From the NCBI RefSeq assembly GCF_040537815.1, contig NZ_JBEWSZ010000002.1, positions 732,239-796,238 on the forward strand: DNA of 64,000 nt. The letters run 5' to 3'. Made by a program: the position numbers and the translations under genes. The stretch comes from Mesorhizobium shangrilense. Lineage in GTDB: Bacteria; Pseudomonadota; Alphaproteobacteria; Rhizobiales; Rhizobiaceae. This document shows, in pieces, positions 43,458 through 53,319 of this stretch. Each line of letters begins with the position of its first letter. Position 1 is the stretch's first letter. The notes under the pieces are model-generated. The model was not told the DNA's origin, made no database searches, and saw only the letters and a program-made list of their open reading frames with translations.

Positions 43458-46400
43458 ATGAGGTGGGTTTCGGCTTTCCGAAGCGTCGTTCCGCATTTGC
43501 TGGTTTGGCTCATCGCAGTCCTGATCGCCGCCAGTTTCGAGAGATCGGCGTTCGCATCCGATGAGACGCGCGAGCTCCAAAGAAAACTGTGGGTGCTTGG
43601 ACTCTCTGACGAAGAGCTAGACGGCAAGGATAGTCGCGCACTGCGAGATAGCCTAGCTCGATTCATGTCAGAGCATGGTAAGAATTTTACCACGGAGAAC
43701 GACGCCGCTGGCGTGCTCGACCAAGCTATAAAAGATAAAATCCACGAAGCCATTGGCCCCTATGAGAGTACTCAACCATTTGACCGGCCATCCTTTTCAA
43801 AGGATATTATATCGAACCTCGAAATTTCCCCAGAGGATAATATTGTTCTTGCTGGAGATTGTCAAAACATTGCCCGGTTTCGCCTAGACACAGGGATGCC
43901 GCTGAAAAGTTTTATGCAAACTACCGGCCAACACTTCACGTACAGTAGTGCCACCAAAAAAATAATCTGCTTCGCCTCATGGGCTGGCACAAATAACGGA
44001 CTGCATGTTATAGATTCTGTCTCGGGAATTTCTGCCGACTACATTAGGATTCCTGGATTGGCGAGCTTTACGTTCGCTAAAATCACGGCAGCATCTGCCA
44101 GTTCCGTTATCTGGGTACTCGCAGACGATGGAGTATGGTCTGTCGACCTCGCGAGACGCGATGTCCGTGAACTCGACAGAATTACCCAGAAAATCATGCC
44201 GGGGAAATTGTTCGTATCTTCGGACGGTTCGATAATTGCGGTTCAATTTCTCGATCTAGGCAAGAAGCGCGAAGAGATAAGGGTCTATGATACATCTTCT
44301 GGGCGCCGACTTACGAGCGGTACGGAATATGATTGGTTCCAGTTGTCGGACAGCGGCAATTATTATTACATTCGGACGAGTAAATCTGCAGAGATACATG
44401 ACTCCAGGTCTGGGAATGTCGTTTTCACAAATAGATTTGAAAATGGTGAAGGACCATTCGACGCTGTAGCGTTCACTTCAGATGATAAATCCCTTCTATT
44501 TGTCAATAATTCTGATGATGTGAGTTCAGTTTTTCAATGGGATTTTGCGACTGGAGACGTTCGAAATATTTCTCATTTTCCGTCCACCGGTACCGAGCTG
44601 CAGATTGATGAGAGACGGGGTGAGATTTACACCGTCGGCAGCGACGGCGTGTCTAGGTACCGACTGATGACTGGGGAGGCTCTAATACCTCGCACGGCGG
44701 TACGCCGATTGGCCCTGGATGCTGCGGCGGTCAGCCTAGACGGGAGCGTGGCAATAGGTATCGCTGGTACGGTCGCCTACGTTCTTGACACCCAAACCGG
44801 GCAAATGCGCACGTTGCATTTTGAAGCCTGCAACGTCAGCGGGTCTGAGGAAATCACTGATGCGGTCGAATTGGCAGATTTTATTGGAAACGAGCACATA
44901 GCTATAGCCTGTGATGATGGGTCTATAAAGGAACTTGATCTCACAAATGGAAAAGTTAGACCAATTACAAATTTTTCTAAGGAGCAGGCAAAGGATATAA
45001 GAGTGTCTCCGGATGGCCGATATGTAGCGGCGAGGTACTCCGAATACAGCCCAAAGTCAAAGCATACGTTACTGGTGGCGGAAGCGGCTACGGGAAAGAT
45101 TGTGGTCCAAAAGACGTCATCAGACTGGCTAACTGCATTCAACTTTGTCGATGGAGGTAGCAGCCTTCTCTATGGTCTCGACCACTTTGCTATCGTTCAA
45201 AATCTTTCTACAGGGAGGATTGTATCTCGCCAGGAGCTCAGGTTGGAAACGACGAGATCCGGCAACAGAACGAGATGGTATTGGGGTGTGGTAAAGTGGG
45301 TAATTCCCGATACTCGCACAGACGCGGCACTCCTCGGTGTCGGTGGGTCCGGCGGCCTGATTTACAAATACGAAAGCGGGAAATTTACATTGCTTGCCGG
45401 ACAACTGACTGCCGGCAAAAAATCAGCTGACACGATCGCCCGGGCTTCGAGAGCCAGCCGGTTGGGAGGCAACCGTCTTGTGAGCCTAGTTGGCCCTAAC
45501 GAGCCTATAACCGAGGTTGTTGGCGCGGACGATTTTAGCTCTCAACATGATGTTACGGGTGGGAGAATCCTTGCACTGGCACCGCAGAAGGAAGGACGTT
45601 TTCTAGCGATAACAGACGTTGGTGACTTCTTGCTCTATGACGTTGATAAGCCGCAGCCGATCTTAAGGACTGTGCTGAGCGAAAATGGGAACTGGTTGAG
45701 CCGCATTGATGGCGGCTATTTTGGTGGGACGAGAGAGGCGGCTCAAAACCTGTTTCTTGCGCCAAGTCTAAATGAAACCGTCACCATCGATAGCTTCTTT
45801 AACACACTCTATAGACCTGATTTGGTCGCTGCCGTCGCCTCAGGAAGCCGCGGTGCGCAGAAGGAAGACGACGGTCCGACGATAAATACGCTTCTGAAGG
45901 ATGGGCTGCCGCCGACCATAAAGATTCTATCGCCAGCAGGCGAAAGCATTGCGGACAAGGATACCATCGTTGCGAAAGCCACGGTAACGGCCTCAACTGG
46001 AGGCATCGGTCGTATAGAATGGCGAGTGAATGGGATCGCCCGTGTTGCTCGTACGTTGCCTCCCTCTGTAAAAGTAAATCAAGGCGAGCCGATCGCAATT
46101 GACGACAGCCTGCTTCTGGAGCCAGGCAACAACGTCATAGAGCTTATTGTTTTCAATGCGTCGAATGGAATTGCATCCACGCCCGCCACTACAAACGTTA
46201 GCTGGGCGGCAACCGGTACTTCAGTTTCGCCTCGGCTTTTTGTACTCGCCGTGGGCATCAACGAATATTGGGATAGCCGGCTCACCCTTAAATTCGCGGC
46301 GAATGACGCAGCCGATTTGACCCATTCCTTTGAGCTTGCAGGTGCCGATCTCTTCGATGGTGTGAAAACCTGGCTAGTGACAGACAAAAAGGCGACAAGA

Positions 46401-47198
46401 AACGGAATCGATGCGGCGTTTGACGGTATCGCCAAGCAAATTCGATCGACAGACGTGTTTGTTCTTTTCGTGGCTGGGCATGGGAAGACTGAGGATGGGC
46501 GGTACTATTTCATACCGTACGATTTCAAGTATTCAGGTCCCAGCTCAGTCTCGGAGCAGGGTATCAACCAGGACGACTGGCAACGTTGGCTGACTCGTGT
46601 CGCAACTCGGAAATCCTTGCTGATGTTTGACACTTGTGAGAGCGGCACGCTGACTCTCGAGCGCACTACCCGTGGTTTCGATCGCCTTGCTGCTCTTGAT
46701 CGCCTCACGCGCGCGACCGGACGGTCGGTGCTTGCCGCCTCCAGTGATGACGGTCCAGCACTCGAGGGCTTTCAAGGTCACGGTGTATTTGCCTACTCTG
46801 TGATGGAGGGGCTTGGTGTAGCGGACCCCAACAGAACCGGCTTGATCCAGGTGACGGCCTTGGCATCATACGTGGGCGCGCGGGTGCCCGACCTATCTTT
46901 TGGCAAGTTCGGCATACGTCAGGTTCCGCAGATGAAACTTATCGGTGAGGATTTCGCGGTCGGACGGACAGTAAATGCCTTGGCAAATCCGTCGGAGGAT
47001 TTCGTGCCGATACAGCCGACCCACGTAGTCATCGCGGTTGCTCCAATCACCGACGCAAAGGGAGTCACAATTGGAGAACCTCTTCATCCAGGCACTCTGG
47101 TCAGAGTTGTAGGCACCGCTGCGGCGAAGTCGGAGGTAGCTCGCGATGGAAAGCGCATTGGCTTTGTCTCTTCGACGACTTTAGCTCCGATGCAGTGA
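43458..47198 (+). CDS. Caspase-like (C14) peptidase with beta-propeller and SH3-like domains
   Basis: An exported protein of 1246 residues. Signal peptide: VVPHLLVWLIAVLIAASFERS; then a peptidoglycan-binding-like helical segment (TRELQRKLWVLGLSDEELD), a long WD40-like beta-propeller region (~110-770) and an Ig-like insert (IKILSPAGESIADKDTIVAK). The C14 domain (~925-1165) has FVLFVAGHGKTEDGRYYFIP (His1008) and KSLLMFDTCESGTL (Cys1060), the caspase/metacaspase dyad; an SH3-like end follows (VARDGKRIGFVSSTTLAPM). ATG 43458 has AGAGGGG 7 nt upstream. The propeller part is visibly more A+T-rich than the flanks, suggesting acquisition. It ends an operon with the C1 peptidase and OmpA-like genes. 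Confidence 0.85.
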   Translation: MRWVSAFRSVVPHLLVWLIAVLIAASFERSAFASDETRELQRKLWVLGLSDEELDGKDSRALRDSLARFMSEHGKNFTTENDAAGVLDQAIKDKIHEAIGPYESTQPFDRPSFSKDIISNLEISPEDNIVLAGDCQNIARFRLDTGMPLKSFMQTTGQHFTYSSATKKIICFASWAGTNNGLHVIDSVSGISADYIRIPGLASFTFAKITAASASSVIWVLADDGVWSVDLARRDVRELDRITQKIMPGKLFVSSDGSIIAVQFLDLGKKREEIRVYDTSSGRRLTSGTEYDWFQLSDSGNYYYIRTSKSAEIHDSRSGNVVFTNRFENGEGPFDAVAFTSDDKSLLFVNNSDDVSSVFQWDFATGDVRNISHFPSTGTELQIDERRGEIYTVGSDGVSRYRLMTGEALIPRTAVRRLALDAAAVSLDGSVAIGIAGTVAYVLDTQTGQMRTLHFEACNVSGSEEITDAVELADFIGNEHIAIACDDGSIKELDLTNGKVRPITNFSKEQAKDIRVSPDGRYVAARYSEYSPKSKHTLLVAEAATGKIVVQKTSSDWLTAFNFVDGGSSLLYGLDHFAIVQNLSTGRIVSRQELRLETTRSGNRTRWYWGVVKWVIPDTRTDAALLGVGGSGGLIYKYESGKFTLLAGQLTAGKKSADTIARASRASRLGGNRLVSLVGPNEPITEVVGADDFSSQHDVTGGRILALAPQKEGRFLAITDVGDFLLYDVDKPQPILRTVLSENGNWLSRIDGGYFGGTREAAQNLFLAPSLNETVTIDSFFNTLYRPDLVAAVASGSRGAQKEDDGPTINTLLKDGLPPTIKILSPAGESIADKDTIVAKATVTASTGGIGRIEWRVNGIARVARTLPPSVKVNQGEPIAIDDSLLLEPGNNVIELIVFNASNGIASTPATTNVSWAATGTSVSPRLFVLAVGINEYWDSRLTLKFAANDAADLTHSFELAGADLFDGVKTWLVTDKKATRNGIDAAFDGIAKQIRSTDVFVLFVAGHGKTEDGRYYFIPYDFKYSGPSSVSEQGINQDDWQRWLTRVATRKSLLMFDTCESGTLTLERTTRGFDRLAALDRLTRATGRSVLAASSDDGPALEGFQGHGVFAYSVMEGLGVADPNRTGLIQVTALASYVGARVPDLSFGKFGIRQVPQMKLIGEDFAVGRTVNALANPSEDFVPIQPTHVVIAVAPITDAKGVTIGEPLHPGTLVRVVGTAAAKSEVARDGKRIGFVSSTTLAPMQ

Positions 47199-47663
47199 CT
47201 TCGCGACAGTACAAAGGCGGACATGGTGTCCGGACACAGCAATGTCGCGTATTGATCATATTGTGAGAACCCCTCTTGAGAGTGCAAAGGTCGGCTTTGC
47301 GCCTCATGTCGGACATTTAGGTCAACTTGGCCATCTCCTGAAAGCCGCCATCCCAAGCGACCAGGGAGGCTGTGGTTGAGCGGGTTCGTTCCGAGGGCAA
47401 GGATACGATTAGCCACCGTTTTCGCTAGCCGACATCGATGGCTTTCATCAATGAGGCGGTCGTCATAGGATCGGTTCAGGCAAAGCAAATTGCCGCCGCG
47501 GGAATTACGTTGCTTGATCCAATGGCGCTGGTTTGCCAGCGGTTCGTTGCGAACTTTGCGTTGTCGTAGCTCGGATGAAGAAATAGATCGCGTTCATCTT
47601 TGACCTTGGCGACCTCGGTTTCGAATGCGGCGTAGCTCACCGGATCTCTTCAACCGGTCATAA
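47199..47663. other. Intergenic region with a possible gene fragment
   Basis: About 465 bases between the convergent caspase-like and dppF-like genes. On the minus strand a short stretch near 47510-47650 reads VSYAAFETEVAKVKDE... LFLHPSYDN, which looks like real protein but has no intact gene around it. A GGCTTTGCGCCtCATGTCGGAC stretch near 47295 nearly repeats one at 40438. Confidence 0.35.
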
Positions 47664-48680
47664 TTATGCAGTGATTTTTTCGAGCGCCGGCTTGCCGAAC
47701 TCAGTCAGATGACAGGCAGAAAAATGAGCCGGTCCTTGGTTGGAGAGCTGCGGCCGTTCGGCAAAGCAACGCTCGAATGCGAACGGACATCGCGTGTTGA
47801 ACAGACAGCCGGCGGGCAGGTTGAGCGGATTGGGAAGTTCGCCGCGGGCTGCCGCAACGCGCGTTCGCCGCGCCGGATCTAGTTCGGGCGCTGCATCGAG
47901 CAGCGCCTTCGAATAGGGGTGGCGGGGTGCTGCAAACAGCGCTTCAGTTGGCCCGATCTCGACGACCTTACCAAGGTACATGACCGCGATGCGGTGTGAA
48001 ATGTGGCGCACCAGCCTGAGGTCATGCGCGACGAACACGATTGTAAGTTTCAGCCGATCCTGGAGGTCCAGCAGAAGGTTGATGACCTGCGCCTGCACCG
48101 AGACGTCCAGCGCGGAGACGAGCTCGTCGGCGACCAGCACCTCCGGCTCGACCGCAAGAGCGCGCGCGATGCCGATGCGCTGACGCTGGCCGCCGGAGAA
48201 CTCATGCGGATAGCGGTCGGCTGCGTCCGCCGGGAGGCGGACCAGGCCCAGCAGTTCGGTGATGCGCGCCGGAATATCGGCCTTTGGCCGCATCGCATGC
48301 GCGCTCAGCGCTTCGGACAGAACCTGTCGCACCGACATGCGCGGGTTGAGCGAGGAGTAGGGATCCTGAAAGATCATCTGGACGCGGCGGTTGAAGGCGC
48401 GCCGTTCCACCGGGCGCAGTACACTGATGTCCTGGCCGTCGAAACGCACCAGTCCTTCGTCCGGCTCCATGAGCCGCACGAGACAACGCGCCAGCGTGGA
48501 TTTTCCGCAGCCGGATTCGCCAACGATGCCCAGCGTCTCGCCGCGATGCACGTCCAGATCGACATTGTTCAACGCATGGACAGCGGCGGGTGGTCTGCCG
48601 GTGAGTATGTCGGACGCGGTGCGGGGAAAGCGAAACCGCTTGGAGACGCCTTCGACGGAGATCAGTGGCATTTCCCGCAT
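47664..48680 (-). CDS. Peptide-type ABC transporter ATP-binding protein (DppF/OppF-like)
   Basis: A 338-residue ATPase: Walker A GIVGESGCGKST, Q-loop MIFQDPYSSLNPR, signature HEFSGGQRQRIGIARA, Walker B VLVADELVSALDVSVQ (the catalytic Glu follows Asp, as DE) and H-loop VAHDL. The C-terminal oligo_HPY region has HPYSKALLDAAP and LFNTRCPFAFERC, with the cysteines that hold an iron-sulphur cluster in DppD/DppF-type proteins. It is the last gene of a dppABCDF-like operon; its start overlaps the previous stop (TGATG). Confidence 0.9.
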   Translation of the reverse strand: MREMPLISVEGVSKRFRFPRTASDILTGRPPAAVHALNNVDLDVHRGETLGIVGESGCGKSTLARCLVRLMEPDEGLVRFDGQDISVLRPVERRAFNRRVQMIFQDPYSSLNPRMSVRQVLSEALSAHAMRPKADIPARITELLGLVRLPADAADRYPHEFSGGQRQRIGIARALAVEPEVLVADELVSALDVSVQAQVINLLLDLQDRLKLTIVFVAHDLRLVRHISHRIAVMYLGKVVEIGPTEALFAAPRHPYSKALLDAAPELDPARRTRVAAARGELPNPLNLPAGCLFNTRCPFAFERCFAERPQLSNQGPAHFSACHLTEFGKPALEKITA

Positions 48681-49696
48681 CAGGCCGCCTCCGCCATCGC
48701 GGCCACTGTCCGATGGTGGAAGCAGGCGACCTCTCTGCCGGCGGCGAAGCTTTCGAGCGGCGGACGCTCGGCGCGGCAGCGGTCAGTGGCGAAGGAACAG
48801 CGTGGATGAAAGGCGCAGCCGTCCGGCAAGTCGGTCAGGCCCGGTGGCGTGCCCTCGATCGGTAAAAGCATGCTGCGCTCGGCGCCGATGCGCGGCACGG
48901 AACCGAGCAGCCCGCGCGTATAGGGATGGTGCGGCTCGGCGAACACCCGCGCCACCGTGCCGGTCTCGACGATGCGCCCGGCATACATCACCGCCATGCG
49001 GTCGCAGGTCGCCGCGACGACGCCGAGATCATGGGTGACGAACACCACGCTCATGCCGAAACGGTCGCGCAGGTCGAGGATAAGCTTCAGGATCTGGTCC
49101 TGTATGGTCACGTCGAGCGCCGTTGTCGGCTCGTCGGCAAGCAGCAGCTTCGGCGAACTGGCCAGCGCGATCGCGATCATCACCCGCTGGCGCATGCCGC
49201 CAGAGAACTGGTGCGGATATTCGTCGAGCCGCCGCTCGGCGGCTGGAATGCCGACGATGTTCATCAGTTCCAGCGCGCGTTGACGGCGGGCGCGGCGATC
49301 GAGCGTGCTGTGGGCACTGAGATTTTCCTCGATCTGCAGGCGGACCGGCAGCACGGGGTTGAGCGCCGTCATCGGCTCTTGAAAAATCATCGCGATCTCG
49401 GCGCCGCGCACCTTGCGAAGCTCCGCCTCGCTCATCGCCATCAGGTCGCGGCCCTGCCATTCGACCTGACCGCTCACCTTGCCCGGTTCGCGCACCAGCC
49501 GCACGATCGAGCGCAGTGTGATGCTCTTGCCCGATCCCGACTCGCCGACCAGACCGACGATCTCGCCCGGCGCGACATCGAGATTGATGCCGTCGACGAC
49601 GGCGGCCGGGCCTCGTGGCGTCGCGAAGGTGGTGGTGAGGCCGCGCACCTTGAGTCCACCGCCGGCCGTCTTTCGATCTGGAGACGGCGCCGTCAT
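48680..49696 (-). CDS. Peptide-type ABC transporter ATP-binding protein (DppD/OppD-like)
   Basis: A 338-residue ATPase with [17 protein letters not shown] (Walker A), [15 protein letters not shown] (Q-loop), [16 protein letters not shown] (signature), [16 protein letters not shown] (Walker B) and FVTHDL (H-loop). The C-terminal [12 protein letters not shown] and [14 protein letters not shown] sequences belong to the oligo_HPY extension. It pairs with the DppF-like ATPase. The ATG at 49696 overlaps the permease stop by four bases. Confidence 0.92.
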   Translation of the reverse strand: MTAPSPDRKTAGGGLKVRGLTTTFATPRGPAAVVDGINLDVAPGEIVGLVGESGSGKSITLRSIVRLVREPGKVSGQVEWQGRDLMAMSEAELRKVRGAEIAMIFQEPMTALNPVLPVRLQIEENLSAHSTLDRRARRQRALELMNIVGIPAAERRLDEYPHQFSGGMRQRVMIAIALASSPKLLLADEPTTALDVTIQDQILKLILDLRDRFGMSVVFVTHDLGVVAATCDRMAVMYAGRIVETGTVARVFAEPHHPYTRGLLGSVPRIGAERSMLLPIEGTPPGLTDLPDGCAFHPRCSFATDRCRAERPPLESFAAGREVACFHHRTVAAMAEAA

Positions 49697-50541
49697 CGGT
49701 TGACCCTCAGCAAATCGGCCAGCGCGTCTCCTGCGAGGCTGAAGCCCAGGCCGGTGATGACGATGGCGATGCCGGGAAAAACCGACACCCACCATGCGGT
49801 GGTCATGAAATTCTTGCCGTCGGCGATCAGCACGCCCCATTCCGCGGCCGGCGGCTGCGCGCCAAGGCCGAGATAGCCGAGGCTGGAGCCGAGCAGGATG
49901 GCGAGTGCCATGTCGGTCATCAAATAGACCACCGCCGGCGTTATCGCGTTGGGCAGCAGATGCCGGAAGATGATGCGCGTGTGGCCGTAACCCATGCCAC
50001 GTGCCGCATCGGCGTAGTCGAGCCGGCGCTGGATTCTGACCTCGGCGGAGACCAGCCTTGCATAGAACACCCAGTCGACGACGCCGACGGCGATGTACAT
50101 GTTGCGCAGGCCCGGGCCGAGCACCGAGACGATGGCGATGACCAGCACGAGGAACGGGAAGGTGATGACCGCGTCGACGACGCGGCCGAACACCGCCTCC
50201 ACCCAGCCACCCACATAGCCGACCAGGGCGCCGACGATGGTGCCGAAGATGAAAGGACCCGTCGTCGCGAACACCGCGATCTGCATGTTGATGCGATAGG
50301 CGTGGATGACACGCGAAAGCATGTCGCGGCCGAAATTGTCGGTGCCGAAAGGGTGCGCCCAACTCGGGCCCTGCATGATGGCGTTGTAGTCGAAGGCGGT
50401 CGGATCGTGGGGGGCGAAGAGACTTGGAAAGAATGCCATGGCAAGACTGGCGCCAAGCACTATGACCGCGCCGGCCAGCATGGCTGGCAATACCCGGCGC
50501 CGTTTCGCCGGCAGGGCGATTGGGGCGGCGCCCGCGCTCAT
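49693..50541 (-). CDS. Peptide-type ABC transporter permease (DppC-like)
   Basis: A 282-residue inner-membrane permease with about six helices, beginning LPAMLAGAVIVLGASLAMAF. The typical N-terminal HPFGTDNFGRDMLSRVI motif and EAA loop DAARGMGYGHTRIIFRHLLPN contact the ATPases. Its start overlaps the DppB-like stop by four bases and its stop overlaps the DppD-like start, so it is tightly coupled in the operon. Confidence 0.92.
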   Translation of the reverse strand: MSAGAAPIALPAKRRRVLPAMLAGAVIVLGASLAMAFFPSLFAPHDPTAFDYNAIMQGPSWAHPFGTDNFGRDMLSRVIHAYRINMQIAVFATTGPFIFGTIVGALVGYVGGWVEAVFGRVVDAVITFPFLVLVIAIVSVLGPGLRNMYIAVGVVDWVFYARLVSAEVRIQRRLDYADAARGMGYGHTRIIFRHLLPNAITPAVVYLMTDMALAILLGSSLGYLGLGAQPPAAEWGVLIADGKNFMTTAWWVSVFPGIAIVITGLGFSLAGDALADLLRVNR

Positions 50542-51476
50542 CGGGCCACCCGTGGGTCGAGCCAGGCCTGGACGATGTCGGTCAGGAGAAAGGTGAACGA
50601 CACGAGCAGCGCCAGCGCGATCGTCAGTCCCTGGATGACGGGATAGTCGCGGCCGTAGATGGCCTCGATCATCAGCCGTCCGGCGCCGGGGATCGCGAAC
50701 ACCGTTTCGGTGATGACCGCGCCGCCGAGCAGCGTGCCGATCGACAGGCCGAACAGCGTCACTGTCGAAATCAGCGCATTGCGCAGGACATGGCGCGTCA
50801 TGATCACCCTCGCGCGAAGGCCCTTGGCGCGGGCAAAGTCGACATAGTCGGCGCCAACCACTCCGATGATGGCGGCGCGCAGATTGCGCATGAGCACGGC
50901 GGAAAGGCTGAGCGCCAGCGTCGTGGCGGGAAGGAAGAGATGATAGAGATCGTCGAGGAAGTTCTGGCCATAGCCGCCGACCGGAAACCAGCGCAATTTT
51001 GCGGCAAACACGGTCAGCAGTACCAACCCGACATAGAAGACGGGCATCGACAGGCCGATCTGGAAGGTGCCGCGGATGATGGCATCCGGCGCGCCGCCAC
51101 GGTTGAGCGCCGCGACGAAGGACAGCGGCACCGCCACCAGCAGCGCGATCAGGGCAGCCATTCCGGTAAGCATCAATGTGACGGGGAGACGGTGCGCGAT
51201 CAGTTCGATGACCGGCAGCTTCAGGCCGATCGAGTTGCCGAGATCGCCGGTAAAGACCGCCTTGGTGAAGTAGAGGAACTGCACAGGGATCGGCTGGTCG
51301 AGCCCGAGCTTGGCATTGATGCGCTGGACGTCGGCGTCGATGGCGCGGTCCCCGAGCATGGCGCTGGCCGGGTCGCCCGGCAAAAGCCGGACGAGGATGA
51401 AGGTGACCACCAGGATGAAGGCGATGGTCGGGATCGTTTGCAGAACTCGTCGGAAAATGAAGCCCAACAGCGGCAA
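50538..51476 (-). CDS. Peptide-type ABC transporter permease (DppB-like)
   Basis: A 312-residue inner-membrane permease: N-terminal FIFRRVLQTIPTIAFILVV, the family LPGDPASAMLG loop, an EAA loop DFARAKGLRARVIMTRHVLRN and ETVFAIPGAGRLMIEAI. It forms the channel with the DppC-like subunit. A gap of 76 bases separates it from the binding-protein gene, where weak attenuation could occur. Confidence 0.92.
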   Translation of the reverse strand: MPLLGFIFRRVLQTIPTIAFILVVTFILVRLLPGDPASAMLGDRAIDADVQRINAKLGLDQPIPVQFLYFTKAVFTGDLGNSIGLKLPVIELIAHRLPVTLMLTGMAALIALLVAVPLSFVAALNRGGAPDAIIRGTFQIGLSMPVFYVGLVLLTVFAAKLRWFPVGGYGQNFLDDLYHLFLPATTLALSLSAVLMRNLRAAIIGVVGADYVDFARAKGLRARVIMTRHVLRNALISTVTLFGLSIGTLLGGAVITETVFAIPGAGRLMIEAIYGRDYPVIQGLTIALALLVSFTFLLTDIVQAWLDPRVAR

Positions 51477-51552
51477 GAGGTGATCCAGACCTTGTTGAAT
51501 TGGAGCGAAATGGCGGCGAACGGGGCACCGTTCGCCGCCTCAGGCGATTAGC

Positions 51553-53130
51553 CTACTTCTCCAGCCACGCGGCGCCAAAGATATTGTTGCCGAGCGGGAT
51601 CTGCACGAAGCCTTGCACCTTCTTGCTCAACGCGACCGGATAGGGGGTCTGGTAGAGCGGGACGATCGGTCCGCTGGTGTTGTAGATGTCCTGCATCTTG
51701 GCATACTGATCCGCACGCTTGGCGGCGACGATCTCTTTCTGCGAGGCTTCGAAAAGCTTGTCGGCCTCGTCGCTCTTCCAGCCGCTATGCAGCGCCGCGA
51801 TGGTCGGCGAATAGACGAAGTACGAAGCGATCTCGTTCGGGTCGGCGATGTCGTCGGTCCACGCCGCTTCGCGCATCGTGAACGTGCCGTCGCGGTATTG
51901 CTGGGTGCGGCTCGGATTGTCGACCTGTTGCAGGTCGAGCTTGATGCCTATCTGGCCCCACATCTGCTGCAGCGCCGTGGCGATGCCGATCTCGTCCTGG
52001 TTGCCGGCGAGCACGAGCAGGCTGGTTTGGAAGCCGTTCTCGAAGCCGGCGTCCTTCATCAGCTGCTTGGCCTTGTCGAGATCGTAGGGATAGAGCGGCT
52101 TGTCACCTTTGTGCAGCGGCGTCGCCGAGGACATGAACGAGGTCATCTGCGACCCGACCCCATGGGTCACCACCTGGATGATCGCCTCCTTGTTTGTCGC
52201 GTAGTTCATCGCCTGGCGGACTTTTTCGTTCGACAGCGGATTGTCCTTGTCGCCGATCTTCGGGCGCACGTTCATGGTGATGTACTCGACGCGGGTCGAC
52301 GGGTAGAGTTTCATGTCGATGCCGTCGGCCTGCTTCAATTCGTCGACGCGGGCATAGGGGATGAATTCCGCGCCATCGATCTCGCCCGACTGCAATTTCA
52401 GGATGCGCGTGGCATCATCGGGGATCACCTCGAAATCGATGCCGTCGAGATAAGGCAACGGCTTGCCGTCTTCACCCTTCGCCCAATAGTTCTCGTTACG
52501 GGTCAGCTTCATCGACTGGCCGTGGTCCCAGGATTGCAGGACGAACGGACCGGAACTGATCGGATGCGCCGAGAAGCTCTTCGCCTTTTCCTCATCGGTC
52601 GTCCCTTGCGACGCTTCGAACGCCTTCATCGGCAGGATCGCGGTGTTGAACACGGTGAGCGCGGCGAGGATCGCCGGATCGGTGTTCTTGAGCTTGATGA
52701 TGACGGTGTGATCGCCTTCGGTGGTGACGTCCTGGATCGAGCCGACCAGGAAATTCCAGATGCCTTTCTTCGGGTCGGCGGCGCGCTTCAGCGACCATTG
52801 CACGTCCGCTGGGGTGATCGGCGATCCGTCGGAGAATTTGATGCCGTCGCGTAGTGTCAGCGTGACGGAAAGCCCATCGTCGGAGACCTTCCATTCCGTC
52901 GCCAGGCCCGGCTTCAGGCCCTTGCCATCGTCAGTGGGCAGGATCAGCGTGTCGTAGAGATTGGACAGGACCCAGATGTCGACATTGGCGTCATTGAGCA
53001 CTGGATCGAGAAAGAGGCTGTCCGCATAGCGGCCGTATTTCAGCGTGCCGCCGCGTTCGACGGCAAGCGCACTATAGCTGGTTCCAACGAGAAGTGCCGC
53101 GCTCAGCGCAGCCTTGACGAGCATGTTCAT
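51553..53130 (-). CDS. Periplasmic substrate-binding protein of the dpp-like transporter
   Basis: A 525-residue SBP_bac_5 family protein. It has a signal peptide (LVKAALSAALLVGTSYSALA), GTLKYGRYADSLFLDP, LVFNLYDTLI-like YDTLILPTDDGKGLKPGLA, LRDGIKFSDGSPITPADVQW and QLMKDAGFENGFQ, all normal for DppA/OppA-type receptors. ATG 53130 is preferred (GGGAG 5 nt upstream); a start at 53190 would add 20 residues before the signal peptide. It is the first gene of the operon, 189 bases from the divergent GntR gene. The ligand is unknown. Confidence 0.9.
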   Translation of the reverse strand: MNMLVKAALSAALLVGTSYSALAVERGGTLKYGRYADSLFLDPVLNDANVDIWVLSNLYDTLILPTDDGKGLKPGLATEWKVSDDGLSVTLTLRDGIKFSDGSPITPADVQWSLKRAADPKKGIWNFLVGSIQDVTTEGDHTVIIKLKNTDPAILAALTVFNTAILPMKAFEASQGTTDEEKAKSFSAHPISSGPFVLQSWDHGQSMKLTRNENYWAKGEDGKPLPYLDGIDFEVIPDDATRILKLQSGEIDGAEFIPYARVDELKQADGIDMKLYPSTRVEYITMNVRPKIGDKDNPLSNEKVRQAMNYATNKEAIIQVVTHGVGSQMTSFMSSATPLHKGDKPLYPYDLDKAKQLMKDAGFENGFQTSLLVLAGNQDEIGIATALQQMWGQIGIKLDLQQVDNPSRTQQYRDGTFTMREAAWTDDIADPNEIASYFVYSPTIAALHSGWKSDEADKLFEASQKEIVAAKRADQYAKMQDIYNTSGPIVPLYQTPYPVALSKKVQGFVQIPLGNNIFGAAWLEK

Positions 53131-53319
53131 GACGGCTCCCGTATCTCCAGAGGAATTTTCAAGTGTTCTTGTTGGGCATAACGTTTTCATGCGTGGCCTA
53201 TCCTGTCAACGGGATTGTCCCATCCAATCCGCCGCTCTGGCGCAAGAACGTGCTTGTCACCCAAGATTGACCGGACTAAGCGTTATAGGTGGATGATACA
53301 CTTGATTGGACAGACCTGA

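Noticed and set aside
49693..51528. 611-codon minus-strand frame across two permease genes
   Set aside because: Only the part after 50541 is the DppC-like permease; the upstream part is an out-of-frame reading of the DppB-like gene.
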